64,000 nt of DNA from Siphonodentalium dalli (Eukaryota > Mollusca > Scaphopoda > Gadilida > Siphonodentaliidae). The notes under the pieces are model-generated. The model had not been told where the DNA came from, did no database searches, and worked only from the letters and a program-made list of their open reading frames with translations. Shown one piece after another: positions 9,734 to 20,775 of the stretch (position 1 is its first letter; every line of letters begins with the position of its first letter). A program made the position numbers and the translations under genes. The stretch is taken from positions 277,909,614-277,973,613 of the forward strand of contig CP136064.1 in the NCBI GenBank assembly GCA_032622095.1, given 5' to 3'.

Positions 9734-10252
9734 ATACCCCCACTTTCGAAGAAAATGGGGGGTATACTGGATTGACTGCGTCCGTCCGTCCGTCCATCAC
9801 ACTTTCTCCCTCCATGTGTCCGTCCGTCCGACCTCATAACTCGAACAACTATGAACTGATTTCAATAATGTTTTCTATGCAATCTCCTTAGGACTGCCTC
9901 TCCGCATGATGCTAATTGCGGTGCGGTCCGACTTTCTTTTTTTAAGTTACGCCTTACTTTTCAACTTATTTTGACTTAGAAAATTCTGTCCGACTTAATA
10001 ACTTTAACAAATATGAACCGATTTCAATAATTTTTGGTATACATGCTTCTCACAACACCCTCTCTACATGATGCGGGTCAGGGTTGGCTCGAACTGTTTT
10101 TCCTAACATTACACTTCATTTTCGACTTATTTTGAGTTAGAAAATTTTGGGATTTTTTTTGTGTGGATGCTATCAAGTTAGGGTTTACGGATAATGCGGG
10201 TTGAATTTGCCACGGTGGGGGTATGCTAGCACCCGAGTGCACACCTCTTGTT
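9734..10252. mobile_element. Family L dispersed element, shorter copy
   Basis: It has the same ends as 2543-3173 (ATACCCCCACTTTCGAAGAA and CACACCTCTTGTT) but lacks about 110 bp, mostly in the third internal block. The outer flanks show no target duplication. Confidence 0.85.
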
Positions 10253-10509
10253 CAGTTTTTTTTCTCACATTATCTTGTATTGGAAGCATGTCATGAGGTA
10301 CTTTCGATAAAATTAAACATCCGATTGGCATCACAACGTGGAAATCCTTTATCAATCAATTGATGACAAAGATTGAAAAAATAAGGATCATTTTCAGTTT
10401 ATATTACACTCACGACTTCCTTGAAAAAAATTAGAATTGAATTTGAATCCAATAATTATTTCCCAGGGCATTGTGAAGCCTATATTGCTATCCCTAAATG
10501 ACCAATGAT
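10253..10509. other. Unassigned AT-rich sequence
   Basis: No feature was recognised. Confidence 0.4.
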
Positions 10510-10720
10510 ATTATCTGCATTAAGTGCCCCTTTCCCTGATGGGAGCTGCACTGGTGCAGCATTCAAGATCCTGTGCCAGTGCATTCTCTTATATATGCGA
10601 GTCTGGGGGAGCCCGCATATATAATATAATACATTGGCCTTATATACAATATTTACTTCGACCTTATTAGCCAGTGTATTATCTTATATATGCGAGGCTC
10701 CCAGCGCAGCTCTTGACATT
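10510..10720 (+). mobile_element. Family E MITE, degraded
   Basis: It contains CCTGATGGGAGCTGCACTGG, AGATCCTGTGCCAGTGCATT and remnants of both hairpins, the second ending in GCGAGGCTCCCAGCG. Both TTAA termini have been lost. Confidence 0.7.
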
Positions 10721-10845
10721 TTTCTGTTAATCATGCTTTCCACCAACCAAATAACCAACCAAGATATGCATGAACTGAGTTAATAGAATACAAATGTATT
10801 AAAAATCAAACAACCAACCAAATAACCAGCCAACCAACCAAGATA

Positions 10846-11058
10846 CAGTAATGCCCTAAATAATCGACTCGTTAACCACAGCAGAATTATGGGTAACTTT
10901 TCAGGATTAAGTTGGAAATATGGCTTGTTGCCATTCATCGGAAAGCTCTCAGTGAGAGCTTTCCGATGAATGGCAAAAATCCATATTTCTGACTAAATCC
11001 TGAAAAGTTACCCATAATTCTGCTGTGGTTAAGGAGTCGATTATTTAGGGCATTACTG
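10846..11058. mobile_element. Family B palindromic MITE, full length
   Basis: 213 bp with TA on both sides (10844-10845, 11059-11060). The flanking host sequence is itself duplicated: GCATGAACTGAGTTAATAGA at about 10767 recurs right after the insertion, supporting a simple TA insertion. The flanks also contain a short (CCAA)n-like run, AACCAACCAAATAACC. Confidence 0.95.
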
Positions 11059-11099
11059 TATACATGAACTGAGTTAATAGAAAACAAATGTATTCAAAA

Positions 11100-11487
11100 T
11101 CCCAGAGAGAGATAAGCAATTGTAAAATTGATAGAAATCGATAGTACTTGTCTGCTTAAGGATGAATTAAAGGATAACTATTCTATTAATTACGGGTTCA
11201 CGGAGCCGACAAAAGGTTGCATGGAACTTCTGTGGCTGCTCAAATACTTTGTTCGCAATATATTAAAGAGGGCGCACTGTACACTGGCAGCTTAAGTGAC
11301 TCATTGTCGTTTCAATATTGTCTGTGGTCTCGCCAGATAAGCTGTGACCATTGATTATGGAGACATATGTGGGATGCAGACCTTGCCATCGTAAACCACC
11401 AGGGTCCCAATTTATTCATGTCGGAAAAGCTTTTGGAACTGTAATGGAACAGGATTCCACTCATTTCAAACCAGATTATGTTGAAGA
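11100..11487. other. Unassigned sequence
   Basis: No gene. The 11351 frame runs from here into a family C copy and is therefore chimeric. Confidence 0.4.
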
Positions 11488-11670
11488 TAGTGTGTCTGCC
11501 ATTTGCATAATAAGGTCCTCAGAGTGTGAATTTTGTGATGCTACCCCACAAAGTGGGCTAGCATCACCAAATTCTCCCTCTGTGGACCTAATTCTGCTTA
11601 GGCCTCATCTTCTGGGAAATATCTATAGTCTCAAATTAACATTGTTTTTAGTTACTTTTTCCCCTTCTGT
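11488..11670. mobile_element. Family C MITE, right-truncated
   Basis: It has AGTGTGTCTGCCATTTGCAT and the left hairpin, then the CTTCTGGGAAATATCTATAG middle segment. The right hairpin is absent. Confidence 0.8.
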
Positions 11671-11674
11671 TCAG

Positions 11675-11830
11675 TTTCTTTTTCCTGAACTGAATGAAAT
11701 GAAATTAAGTACTAGCATGTGATTTTGTTAGCCCAAAATACAGGTCAAGTTCAAATTTTGGTTCTGCCTGCCAATTTTCACCTGAGTTATGGCCATTTGT
11801 AGGAATTATCATGGGTGTATATCTTGCCAC
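11675..11830 (+). repeat. Diffuse GAAATTTGGTATGTG-type repeat, fragment
   Basis: It shares AGCCCAAAATACAGGTCAAG and CAATTTTCACC...TTATGGCC with 19196-19620 and 28037-29970. It is a common non-coding dispersed unit in this window; its class is unknown. Confidence 0.7.
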
Positions 11831-11903
11831 TCCCTATAGCGATGCTGTTGTTGGAATGATAGGATGGGTGATGTCACTGCGCGGTGCTGGCAGCTGCTGC
11901 GGG

Positions 11904-12486
11904 CAGGGTCTGCGCTGGACCAAAATTTACTTTTGCCAAATAAAATATTTTTCGGCAAATATTATCAGAATTGCCAAATGTATCCCTGATAGTATCATTT
12001 TCTGCAACCTTGATTGAATTTTATGTTTCGACTCTCGAGGTTTGAACAACATTGATATCGATAGGAAAGCAGTTAGTTAATAATTATTTTCGCATCTCTA
12101 TTGTGGTTTATGGTACAACAATAAACCAATCACCAAACAATAAAATGGTAGAAGAGTTGCTTCATCAGAAGAGAATTAGCTATGTAAACACCACCATCAC
12201 ATTAAATATTGGTGATCCCTCCACCCATTGATAATAATGCTAACAGATTAACTGCATCTTAATGGAGATGTTAACTTTTCCGAAACGATGATATAAAATA
12301 CCACTTTAAATATAAATAATTGTAATAGCTTCCTAAAATGAATAGTATTGATTGACCGATATTTTTCAACTTTATTGACGAATTATAAAGTGACTTGCCA
12401 AAACTTTTGCCAAATGGAAATATTTTTTGCCAAATGTGAATTATTTTTGCCATTGGCAAATTTGACAAGTGGCAGCACGAACACTG
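11904..12486 (+). mobile_element. Family G hAT-like MITE
   Basis: Ends CAGGGTCTGCGCTGGAC and CAGCACGAACACTG (inverse CAGTGTTCGTGCTG). Near-perfect 8-bp target duplication GCTGCGGG (11896-11903) and GCTGTGGG (12487-12494). The outer 100 bp on each side are packed with TTTGCCAAAT motifs in opposite orientations. The second copy at 35121-35682 lies on the other strand. The 8-bp duplication and CAG ends place it with hAT elements; there is no transposase. Confidence 0.9.
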
Positions 12487-12494
12487 GCTGTGGG

Positions 12495-13499
12495 TGTTTG
12501 TGATGTTTCTCATAGTGCAGCTGTGAACTCATCTGCTGATGGTTACTAAGTGACACTACTGTAGTTTATCATCCAGGTGGTTCCAATCAACTACTGTCTG
12601 AATTAAAAATAAAAGGTCAGCCGACCACAGTGTCCCCTGACAAGGTGGCAAATCGATACCGCTTTGTTAAAGAAATTTTAAAAAATGTTGAAAAAAGTCG
12701 AAAAGGATTAATAACTCCGTAAAAAATTATTTTTTCATCATCTTTGTACTTGTTGCACATCTCCAATATGTGAGTAACAATACTCTGAAGTTTCAAATAT
12801 TTACGATCAAAACTGTAGGAGGAGTTGATTACACCATGAAGGCACGTACCCCATACAGAAAATTATAGAAATTACGATTACACCATGAAGGTACTCAAAA
12901 GTGTGATGGACGGACAGAGCCCGTTTCTATAGTCCCCCGGAAATTAATTTTTCGGGGGACAACCAGTTTTTGTATTGGTCACTATATATGCAGTTGTCAT
13001 ATATCTTTGCTTTAGTTTTATATTTTATGCTTATTTACTCACTGCGAGTATCTTTGGTGCCTTTAATACACTATGACCACTGATTATACAGACGATGACC
13101 ATACCGCTGTTAACCCCTAAGGACCTATTTTATCCACGTTGGAACAGTGAGGCACACGTTATGTGTGCGACCCCCATATAAACCTCTATAATGTCTACAA
13201 GAAACAGTCAGGGACTCACTGAGGGAATGACCCCCATATAAACCGACATAATTTCTACGAGGAACCAGGATCATGTCTATAAAAATCCTGGAAGTACGCA
13301 AGTACCCTTAAGCAAATGTTAATATAAATCTGGTTTCTTGTGGACAATGTGGCTTCTCTAATACTATGTTTGTAATGATTAAAGAGGACATACAAGTACA
13401 CCGGCTGTTTAAGTGTGTTGTTGATGTCTGGATATTGTCTGCGGTTTTGCCGGATACGCTGTGACCATTGATTATATAGACGTTTGTGGGAAGCAGACA
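12495..13499. other. Unassigned interval with small repeats
   Basis: GATTACACCATGAAGG occurs twice (about 12827 and 12879). TAGTCCCCCGGAAATTAATT precedes an inverted TTTCGGGGGAC near 12930-12960. Diverged precursors of the 60-bp array (CCATATAAAC...TA(C)GA blocks, 13150-13260) lie at the right. No gene is supported. Confidence 0.45.
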
Positions 13500-13912
13500 G
13501 TACCATCGTAAAGCCCCAGGGCCACATTTTACCCAGACGTATGTGGGATGCAGACAATACCATAGAAAACCCCCCGGGGCCCCATTTTACCCAGACGTGT
13601 GTGAGAAGCAGTCTGTACCATCGTAAACCCCTGGAGCCCCATTTTACCCAGACATAAGTTAGAAGTGGACCATATACCATCATAAACCCCTGGAGCCCCC
13701 ATTTTTACCCAGACATAAGTTAGAAGTGGACCATATACCATCATAAACCCCTGGAGCCCCATTTTATCCAGACATAAGTTAGAAGTGGACCATATACCAT
13801 CATAAACCCCTGAGCCCCATTTTATCCAGACATAAGTTAGAAGCGATCTTACCATCTAAAGTCCCCCGGAGACCATTTTATCCAGATATTTGTGGGAAGC
13901 AGACCATTGTAA
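13500..13912. repeat. 60-bp minisatellite, about 7 copies
   Basis: The unit carries CCCCATTTTACCCAGACATA, AGTTAGAAGTGGACCATATA and CCATCATAAACCCCTGGAG. Units differ by point changes and 1-bp indels. Open frames on the minus strand (13255-13855) come only from this periodicity. Confidence 0.9.
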
Positions 13913-13937
13913 CCCCCCCCCCCCCCCCCCCCCCCCC
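13913..13937. repeat. Poly-C run (25)
   Basis: It directly terminates the 60-bp array, replacing the CCCC(T)GGAGCCCC part of a unit. It may reflect expansion of the unit's own C tract. Confidence 0.9.
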
Positions 13938-14083
13938 AGCCCCATTTTACCCATGCTGGAACAGTATGAGAGCAGGCCCGGATTCAACTTATTTCAAAGA
14001 AGATAATGCTGATACACTAGATATATATTTGACACTACCCAGTATGCCCGTTACGGTTCAACCTCTGACCTTTACACCGTGAC

Positions 14084-14191
14084 TAAGAGAGCTTTACGAT
14101 GAATGGCAACAAGCCATATTTCCGACTAAATCCTGAAAAGTTACCCATAATTCTGCAGTGGTTAAGGAATCGATTATTTAGGGCATTACTG
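14084..14191. mobile_element. Family B MITE, right half only
   Basis: It starts inside the central stem (GAGAGCTTTACGATGAATGG) and runs to ATTACTG, followed by TA. The left arm is completely absent, so the copy cannot fold back. Confidence 0.85.
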
Positions 14192-14221
14192 TATCTGGAG
14201 ATAATGGTTTTCTAGATATCT

Positions 14222-14356
14222 CAACCATGAGTTCCGTTTATCCACGGTTTCATTTTGGTACCGTTGAGGTATGCCAGCATGCATGCTGCACCATGAGTTC
14301 CGTTTATCCACATTTCATTTGGCACCATTGAGGTATGCCAGCACGCATGCTGCAAC
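14222..14356. repeat. Two-copy 66-bp direct repeat
   Basis: Both copies contain CCATGAGTTCCGTTTATCCA and GAGGTATGCCAGCA(T/C)GCATG, with a few differences between them. Confidence 0.85.
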
Positions 14357-14383
14357 TTCTTGTTGTTGACTGTCACATCTGTC

Positions 14384-14807
14384 CCAAGTCTGAGTGTAGT
14401 GTGCCTGTCCATTTGCAGAATGAGGTCCCCAGAGGGTGAATTTAGTGACGCTATCCCTAAATTCGCCCTCTGGTGACCTCATCTTCTCTGGACAGTTTCT
14501 TTATTATCAAATTTCTATAGAAACTTCTTCACATAAATTCTATTTCTTTTTTAGTTTAGTTTATCTATATCCCCAAATTGGCAGACGACACATTGCATAA
14601 TCGAGATTCCCAATGGGTGTACATCACAATATTCAATTTGGGAACTTCAATCTGAGTCTATGTCTCCCATAGCAGATGAGGCCATGCAGAATGAGATCCC
14701 AAGAGGGTGAATTTGGTGATGTTAGCCCACTGTGAGGGATAGCATCACTAAATTCACCCTCTGGGGACCTCATTCTGCAAATGACAGGCACACTAAACTC
14801 AGGCTTC
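14384..14807. mobile_element. Family C MITE, full length with target duplication
   Basis: 424 bp between perfect 8-bp repeats CATCTGTC (14376-14383 and 14808-14815). Left hairpin, middle block with GCATAATCGAGATTCCCAAT and right hairpin are all present. It is the upstream one of two adjacent C copies. Confidence 0.9.
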
Positions 14808-14867
14808 CATCTGTCAAGTAAAAAGTGTGTGATTCTAAGGACAGGATCAGGCCTCAAAATATGGTCC

Positions 14868-15302
14868 CGGACATTTGCAGAATGAGGGCCCCAGAGGGTG
14901 AATTTAGTGACTCTACCCCACAGATCTTTGGCTAACATTTCCAAATTTACCCTCTGGGGACCTCATTATGCTTAAGCCTCATCTGCTATGGGAGACCTAG
15001 ATGCAGATTTTAAGTTCCCAGATGGTGAATATTGTGATGTGCACCCATTCGACACCTCGATTATGAATTGTGTTGTCTGCAATTTTAGTGATATAGAGAA
15101 ACTAAATTAAAAAAGTCAAAGAAGTTTATAAAGAAACTAAAAAAACTTGTTAATTTTATAATAAAGATATTTTCCAGAAAAGGCGAGGCCTATAAACAGA
15201 AAGAGGTTCCCAGAGTGTGAATTTAGTGATGCTAGCCAGCTGTGCGGGGTATAGCGAACTAAATTGACACTCTGGGTTCCTCATTCTGCCAAAATCCGGC
15301 AA
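14868..15302. mobile_element. Family C MITE, second adjacent copy
   Basis: It begins near GGACATTTGCAGAATGAGGG and ends in CATTCTGCCAAAATCC. The outer ends have eroded. The middle block carries AAGTTTATAAAGAAACTAAA, diverged from the neighbouring copy. Confidence 0.8.
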
Positions 15303-15340
15303 ATCCTATTTTGAAGCAAGAATAGAACAAGATATATGTA

Positions 15341-16040
15341 TAGAGGAATTATACAACGAGTCCCCAGTTTATAGCGGAATTTACAAAACGAGTCCAGTAA
15401 ATTATGTGATGCTATTCAGCAAAATGTCATCGCCGTCTACAATATAAGCTACTGACTTCATCGAATTATTCATGGGATAGCATTAACAGAATATATCCCA
15501 CAGGATCATAGGGTAGTAACAACCTAATTTACTGGACTAGTTTTTGTAAATCCCGCTATAAACTGGGGACGAGTTGTAGATTCTATTTATTACAGGATCC
15601 AAAACCTCGACAAAACATACTTAAATCAACAAATGGTAAGCGAAATTAACATTGGCTGCTATAAGGCTGTGATGACGTTTCACGTAACTATGCATTGTTT
15701 GTCCACGTAAAGAAATAGTCCCAGACAAATATAGACACTTTGGCGTCTTTAGTGGTATATATCTAATTACATATATTTTCAAAATCTTCATTTATTATAG
15801 TATGTTGGAAAAAAAATTGGAAGCTATAGTTTTTGAGACATTGCGTACGGATTGTAAACAGATGACAAACTGGAAGTCAAAGGTCACACGGGACTATTTC
15901 CTGTTATTAAACGAACATTTAATATCAAAATTTATAGAATGGGGTTTATTGAATGGAATAAGGGTAGGATCATGTAATAAAAATTTATTCCATTATACAC
16001 ACACAAACGTAACAATGTTAATGAAAGTTGATATTTTTAT
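15341..16040 (+). mobile_element. Family J element, single-arm copy with an insertion
   Basis: Left end TAGAGGAATTATACAACGAG. The sequence matches one arm of the foldback at 41796-43154 through TAGTCCCAGACAAATA and GGGTTTATTGAATGGAATAA. A segment at about 15410-15515 (TGATGCTATTCAGCAAAATG ... ATATATCCCACAGG) is not in the other arms and equals the unit that seeds the 36-bp satellite nearby. The 82-codon frame at 15802 lies within this repeat and is not conserved in the other arms. Confidence 0.75.
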
Positions 16041-16103
16041 GACTATATGAACTGTATATTATGAGGTGTAACGTAGTCGAGCAGTATACGAGTTCCAAAT
16101 TCC

Positions 16104-16640
16104 CATCCGACACAATGGTGACATTTATACTAGTTCCCATCCGACACAATGGTGACATTTATACTAGTTCCCATCCGACACAATGGTGACATTTATACTA
16201 GTTCCCATCCGACACAATGGTGAGATTTATACTAGTTCCCATCCGACACAATGGTGACATTTATACTAGTTCCCATCCGACACAATGGTGAGATTTATAC
16301 TAGTTCCCATTCGACACAATGGTGACATTTATACTAGTTCCCATCCGACACAATGGTGAGATTTATACTAGTTCCCATCCGACACAATGGTGACATTTAT
16401 ACTAGTTCCCATTCGACACAATGGTGACATTTATACTAGTTCCCCATCCGACACAATGGTGACATTTATACTAGTTCCCATCCGACACAATGGTGACATT
16501 TATACTAGTTCCCATCCGACACAATGGTGACATTTATACTAGTTCCCATCCGACACAATGGTGACATTTATACTAGTTCCCATCCGACACAATGGTGACA
16601 TTTATACTAGTTCCCATCCGACACAATGGTGAGATTTTGT
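16104..16640. repeat. 34-bp minisatellite, about 16 copies
   Basis: The unit is ATACTAGTTCCCATCCGACA followed by CAATGGTGACATTT. Variants GAGATTT and ATTCGACA recur in several units, so variant units have been spread. It includes a SpeI-like ACTAGT palindrome in every unit. Confidence 0.95.
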
Positions 16641-17070
16641 GGAATTAATCTGCCATCACAGTTCTGACTGATTCCATCAAATTATTCATAGTATAGTATT
16701 AACAGCACATAGCTGAAAATGTCATTTCCTGGTAAGCCCACTGGAGGCCCGTAAACTTTTCCTTCCATTCGATCCCCGTAAGTTCAACTGGCTCATGACA
16801 CACACACACAGTGTCTACAGTAATGCCCTAAGTAAGCGACTCCTTAACCACAGCAGAATTATGGGTAACGTTTCAGGATTTAGTCGGAAATATGGCTTGT
16901 TGCCATTCATCAGAAAGCTCTCGGCGAGAGCTTTCCGATGAATGGCAACAAGCCATATTTTCGACTAAATTCTGAAAAGTTACCCATAATTCTGCTGTGG
17001 TTAAGGAGTCGATTACTTAGGGCATTACTGTATATCTCCGACCTTGGAAGGTCTAGCAGATATCAACCAT
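16641..17070. repeat. Host segment paralogous to 19640-19895 (filled copy)
   Basis: It shares CTGAAAATGTCATTTCCTGG, TTCGATCCCCGTAAG and ATATCAACCATTT with the copy near 19742-19885. Here it is interrupted by a family B element at 16818-17030 and then by a family C element at 17078. The uninterrupted copy shows both empty sites. Confidence 0.85.
16818..17030. mobile_element. Family B palindromic MITE, full length
   Basis: TA at 16816-16817 and 17031-17032. Removing it gives GTCTATATCTCCGACC, matching the empty paralog GTCTACATTTCTGACC near 19830. A mirrored AAGTAA and TTACTT change is present in the outer arms. Confidence 0.97.
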
Positions 17071-17077
17071 TTACTAA

Positions 17078-17524
17078 CAAGTCCGCAAATAGCGTGTCTG
17101 TCATTTGCAGAATGAGGTCCCCAGAGGGTGAATTTAGTGATGCTATCCCACATAGCGGGCTAGCATCACTAAATTCACCCTCTGGTGACCTCATTCTGCT
17201 TAGGCCCTCAACTGCTATGGTAGACCTAGGATCAGATAGAAGTTCCCCAGTTGAAGTTGGTGATGTTCACCCCATTGGGCGCCTCGATTATGCATTTTAT
17301 CTGCTGCAAATTAGGGGATATAGAAACTTCCCAGAAGGGAAAATGTAACTAAAAACAATGTTAATTTGATACCATAGATACTTCCCAGAAGATGAGGCCT
17401 AAGCAGAATGAGATCCCCAGAGGGTGAATTTGGTGATGCTAGCCCGCTATGCGGGATAGCATCACTAAATTCACCCTCTGGGGACCTCATTCTGTAAATG
17501 ACAGGCACGATATTTGAATGCTTG
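17078..17524. mobile_element. Family C MITE, full length with empty-site paralog
   Basis: 447 bp flanked by perfect TTTACTAA repeats (17070-17077, 17525-17532). The empty paralog at about 19882 reads CCATTTTCTAAGCAGTC, with a single target. It has a complete left hairpin, middle block and right hairpin. Confidence 0.95.
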
Positions 17525-17749
17525 TTTACTAAGCAGTCTTGTTCGCTTTCTAGATTCTGAAGACATCAGTATCCTATAGTGACCAAGTATAATTTGAGTT
17601 AGGCATCATTCCCATGGGACATTATAAACGCCCGGAATAGCCTTGATAATGCGAGTGGGTGTGACATTTCACATTTTCCTCAAAATGCAATGCCACTATT
17701 ATGCAATCATAAAACTCATTATAATTAATGAAAACTTGCCAATTTTCTT

Positions 17750-18060
17750 GTGATGCTATTCAGCAAAATGTCATTGCCGTCTACAATATAAGGTCCTGAA
17801 TTCTGACCGACTTCATCAAATTATTCGTAGAGTAGTATTAATAGAATATATCCCGCAGGTTAATAGGGTAGTATTAACAGAATATATCCCATAGGGTAGC
17901 ATTAACAGAATATATCCCATAGGGTAGCATTAACAGAAATATATCCCACAGGATAATAGGGTAGCATTAAAAACACACTTAAATTAAGGAGACATGGTTA
18001 TTGTTGTGGCGACAAAATCGTTATCTCCGGCAACATCGTGGGGTACATGGAGATTTAATA
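17750..18060. repeat. Host repeat that seeds the 36-bp satellite
   Basis: It contains TGATGCTATTCAGCAAAATG, CTGACCGACTTCATCAAATT and the first TATATCCC(G/A)CAGG units. Related single copies occur at about 15410, 16670 and 19640, so the satellite grew from one end of a dispersed unit. Confidence 0.75.
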
Positions 18061-18082
18061 CCTGGATGTCCAATTTTGAACC

Positions 18083-18960
18083 CCGAGGATCATAGGGTAG
18101 CATTAACAGAATATATCCCACAGGATCATAGGGTAGTATTAACAGAATATATCCCATAGGATCATAGGGTAGTATTAACAGAATATATCCCACAGGATCA
18201 TAGGGTAGTATTAACAGAATATATCCCCATAGGGTAGTATTAACATAATATATCCCACAGGATCATAGGGTAGTATTAACAGAATATATCCCACAGGATA
18301 ATAGGGTAGTATTAACAGAATATATCCCACAGGATCATAGGGTAGCATTAACAGAATATATCCCATAGGATCATAGGGTAGCATTAACAGAATATATCCC
18401 ACAGGATCATAGGGTAGTATTAACAGAATATATCCCACAGGATCATAGGGTAGTATTAACAGAATATATCCCATAGGATCATAGGGTAGCATTAACAGAA
18501 TATATCCCACAGGATCATAGGGTAGCATTAACAGAATATATCCCACAGGATAATAGGGTAGCATTAACAGAATATATCCCATAGGATCATAGGGTAGTAT
18601 TAACAGAATATATCCCACAGGATCATAGATCATAGGGTAGCATTAACAGAATATATCCCACAGGATCATAGGGTAGTATTAACAGAATATATCCCATAGG
18701 ATCATAGGGTAGCATTAACAGAATATATCCCACAGGATCATAGGGTAGCATTAACAGAATATATCCCACAGGATAATAGGGTAGTATTAACAGAATATAT
18801 CCCACAGGATCATAGGGTAGCATTACCAGAATAGATATCCCATAGGATCATAGGGTAGCATTAACAGAATATATCCCACAGGATCATAGGGTAGCATTAA
18901 CAGAATATATCCCACATGATCATAGGGTGGCATTAACAGAATATATCCCATAGGATCTTG
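18083..18960. repeat. 36-bp satellite-like array, about 24 copies
   Basis: The unit is ATAGGGTAGCATTAACAGAA followed by TATATCCCACAGGATC. Alternating CACAGG and CATAGG forms and GTAGTATT and GTAGCATT forms give a patchy higher-order pattern. The length is divisible by three, which explains the long minus-strand frames with the 12-residue period VGYILLILPYDP. Confidence 0.95.
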
Positions 18961-18984
18961 AAGGCCTGGAGTAGCCTTAATAAG

Positions 18985-19098
18985 GTGAGTGACTCTGTGA
19001 CCTTTTCACACTATGTCTATAAGGTGAGTGACTCTGTGACCTTTTCACACTATGTCTATAAGGTGAGTGACTCTGTGACCTTTTCACACTATGTCTAT
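18985..19098. repeat. 39-bp direct repeat, 3 copies
   Basis: Three identical units of AAGGTGAGTGACTCTGTGAC plus CTTTTCACACTATGTCTAT. The perfect identity points to a recent expansion. Confidence 0.95.
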
Positions 19099-19195
19099 TT
19101 GAAGCTGCTGTTCTCCTGAAATATTCCAAGTCCCCAATGTTCGTGGAAGACAAATGTCTCAAAACCACTGTTAATAATTATGCGATCATGAAACT

Positions 19196-19620
19196 CTTTT
19201 TATATGCCCATTTTTATGTTATTGGGTCGTCTTTCAGTCTGTGTGTCTATCCAATCATTTTTGGTTTCTGGATGATAGCTTTAGATAGTCTCGACTGAAA
19301 GGAATGAAATTTGGTATATGGGTTTACTAGCACAAAATATAGGTCAAGTTCAAATTCCGCCTTTCACCAGAGATATGACACTTTTTGTTCACCATGCAGA
19401 GTTATGGCACATTTTGTTGGAATTTTCACTTAATTTTCATTTCCGGATGATAACTTGATTAAGTATGAACTGAACGGAATGAAATTTGGTATGTGAGTTT
19501 ACAAGCCCAAAATACAAGTTAAGTTTGAATTTGGGTTCTGCCCTCCAATTTTCACCAGTTATGGCCTTTTGTTGGAATTGGCACCAGTGTATTTTGTCGA
19601 GCCGAAGCTTAGCTCATGAA
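19196..19620 (+). repeat. Diffuse GAAATTTGGTATGTG-type repeat, two internal units
   Basis: Two related blocks each contain a TTC(T/C)GGATGATAAC...GGAATGAAATTTGGTAT core, then AAAATA(T/C)A(G)GT(C/T)AAGTT and TTATGGC. The same units occur at 11675, 27760-28200 and 29795-29970. Function unknown. Confidence 0.75.
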
Positions 19621-19639
19621 AACTTGTCTATTTCTGATG

Positions 19640-19895
19640 ATACTGCGCAGCAAAAATCTCAATGCCGCCTACGATATAAGCTACTGAATTCTGACCGACT
19701 TAATCAAATTATTCATAGGATAGCATTAACAGAATATATCTGAAAATGTCATTTCCTGGTAAGCCCACCAGAGGCTAATAAATCGTTCCTTCCACTCGAT
19801 CCCCGTAAGCTCAATTGGTTCGTGACACAAGCACTGTCTACATTTCTGACCTTGGTGAAGGACTAGAATATATCAACCATTTTCTAAGCAGTCAA
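19640..19895. repeat. Host segment paralogous to 16641-17070 (empty copy)
   Basis: The uninterrupted counterpart that demonstrates the target sites of a family B insertion (near 19830) and a family C insertion (near 19882). Confidence 0.85.
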
Positions 19896-20038
19896 AAGGT
19901 CTTTTATGTTCTTCAGAATCTCACAGGGATAAGAGGGGAACTCAGAGGATGAGCTTGTTCATTGACAACAAACACTGTAGTTCAGATTCAAATGGGCTGT
20001 TTATTATTATAAACATAAACAACCAATAATCAACTTAA

Positions 20039-20319
20039 CCCTTTACCCAACAAACCGGCCAAAACCGGCCAAATAAAGCTTCAACAGCCTAAAATATCTT
20101 CGGTCTGTCTCAATAACACCATACAAATATGGATATCATTGGAACCGGCTCCTTGACCACATTGTGATAGTTACAGTTATGCCCTGTGCCAATGCATTCT
20201 CTTATATATGCGAGTCGACCATAGGTCGCCTCGCATATATAAGAGAATGCATTGGCCTATGGTCGACTCGCATATATAAGAGAATGCATTGGCACAGGGC
20301 CCTTCTGTTGGGTAAAGGG
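20039..20319 (+). mobile_element. Family A TTAA MITE with internal deletion
   Basis: TTAA at 20035-20038 and 20320-20323. The first hairpin's 3' arm runs directly into the last part of the second hairpin, so about 110 bp containing the T-rich spacer is gone. The breakpoints lie in repeated hairpin arm sequence, which fits replication slippage or recombination between arms. Confidence 0.95.
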
Positions 20320-20323
20320 TTAA

Positions 20324-20775
20324 ACAAATATATTGTCAAGAAGGCGGAGGCCAATAACCGCTCTCCCACCTGCTGATATATAACTATGCTCCATAAACAT
20401 ATCTAGCATCAATAACCTAGCTATTGCATTAGTAATAGTGGTAACATATATATAGCCATAATAAAAAGTTGTGAACTTCAAGAGACTGATTATAGTGTGA
20501 GATGAAACATAAATCTCAAGCTGCTAACATAATATTGGGGAGGGAGGGTAGGAATATGAATCCTGATAATCAAAGAAATATGGGAATTATGTTTGCACAA
20601 AACAATTAATTTTTTATATTCCCAAGTAAATTGGAGTAATAATAGACTGCGCATGTCTGTACATAAAACGTCATGCCGTAAAAGGGGAACCCCCATTCTA
20701 TATTTGATTCGATTGCTTGGAATATAAAATTTATTATTTCATAATCAAGGTTTTAGTCTCAAGAAGCAGTAACTT
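20324..20775. other. Unassigned sequence
   Basis: The first part continues the 9400-9480 paralog (GAAGGCGGAGG). The rest is AT-rich with no supported feature. Confidence 0.45.

Noticed and set aside
13255-13855. Minus-strand frames of 142 and 108 codons
   Set aside because: They cover the 60-bp array and change frame with unit indels.
15802-16050. 82-codon frame
   Set aside because: It lies in a family J arm; the homologous stretches at 42150 and 42720 do not keep it open.
16104-16640. CRISPR-like array
   Set aside because: Units are contiguous with no unique spacers, no cas genes are present, and the window is eukaryotic in character; it is a minisatellite. The same applies to the other arrays.
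16938-17348. 136-codon frame
   Set aside because: It runs from a family B palindrome across host DNA into a family C element; both elements are known insertions here and the paralog lacks them.
18211-18823. Minus-strand frames with a VGYILLILPYDP period
   Set aside because: A by-product of the 36-bp array; the frame breaks wherever a unit has an indel.
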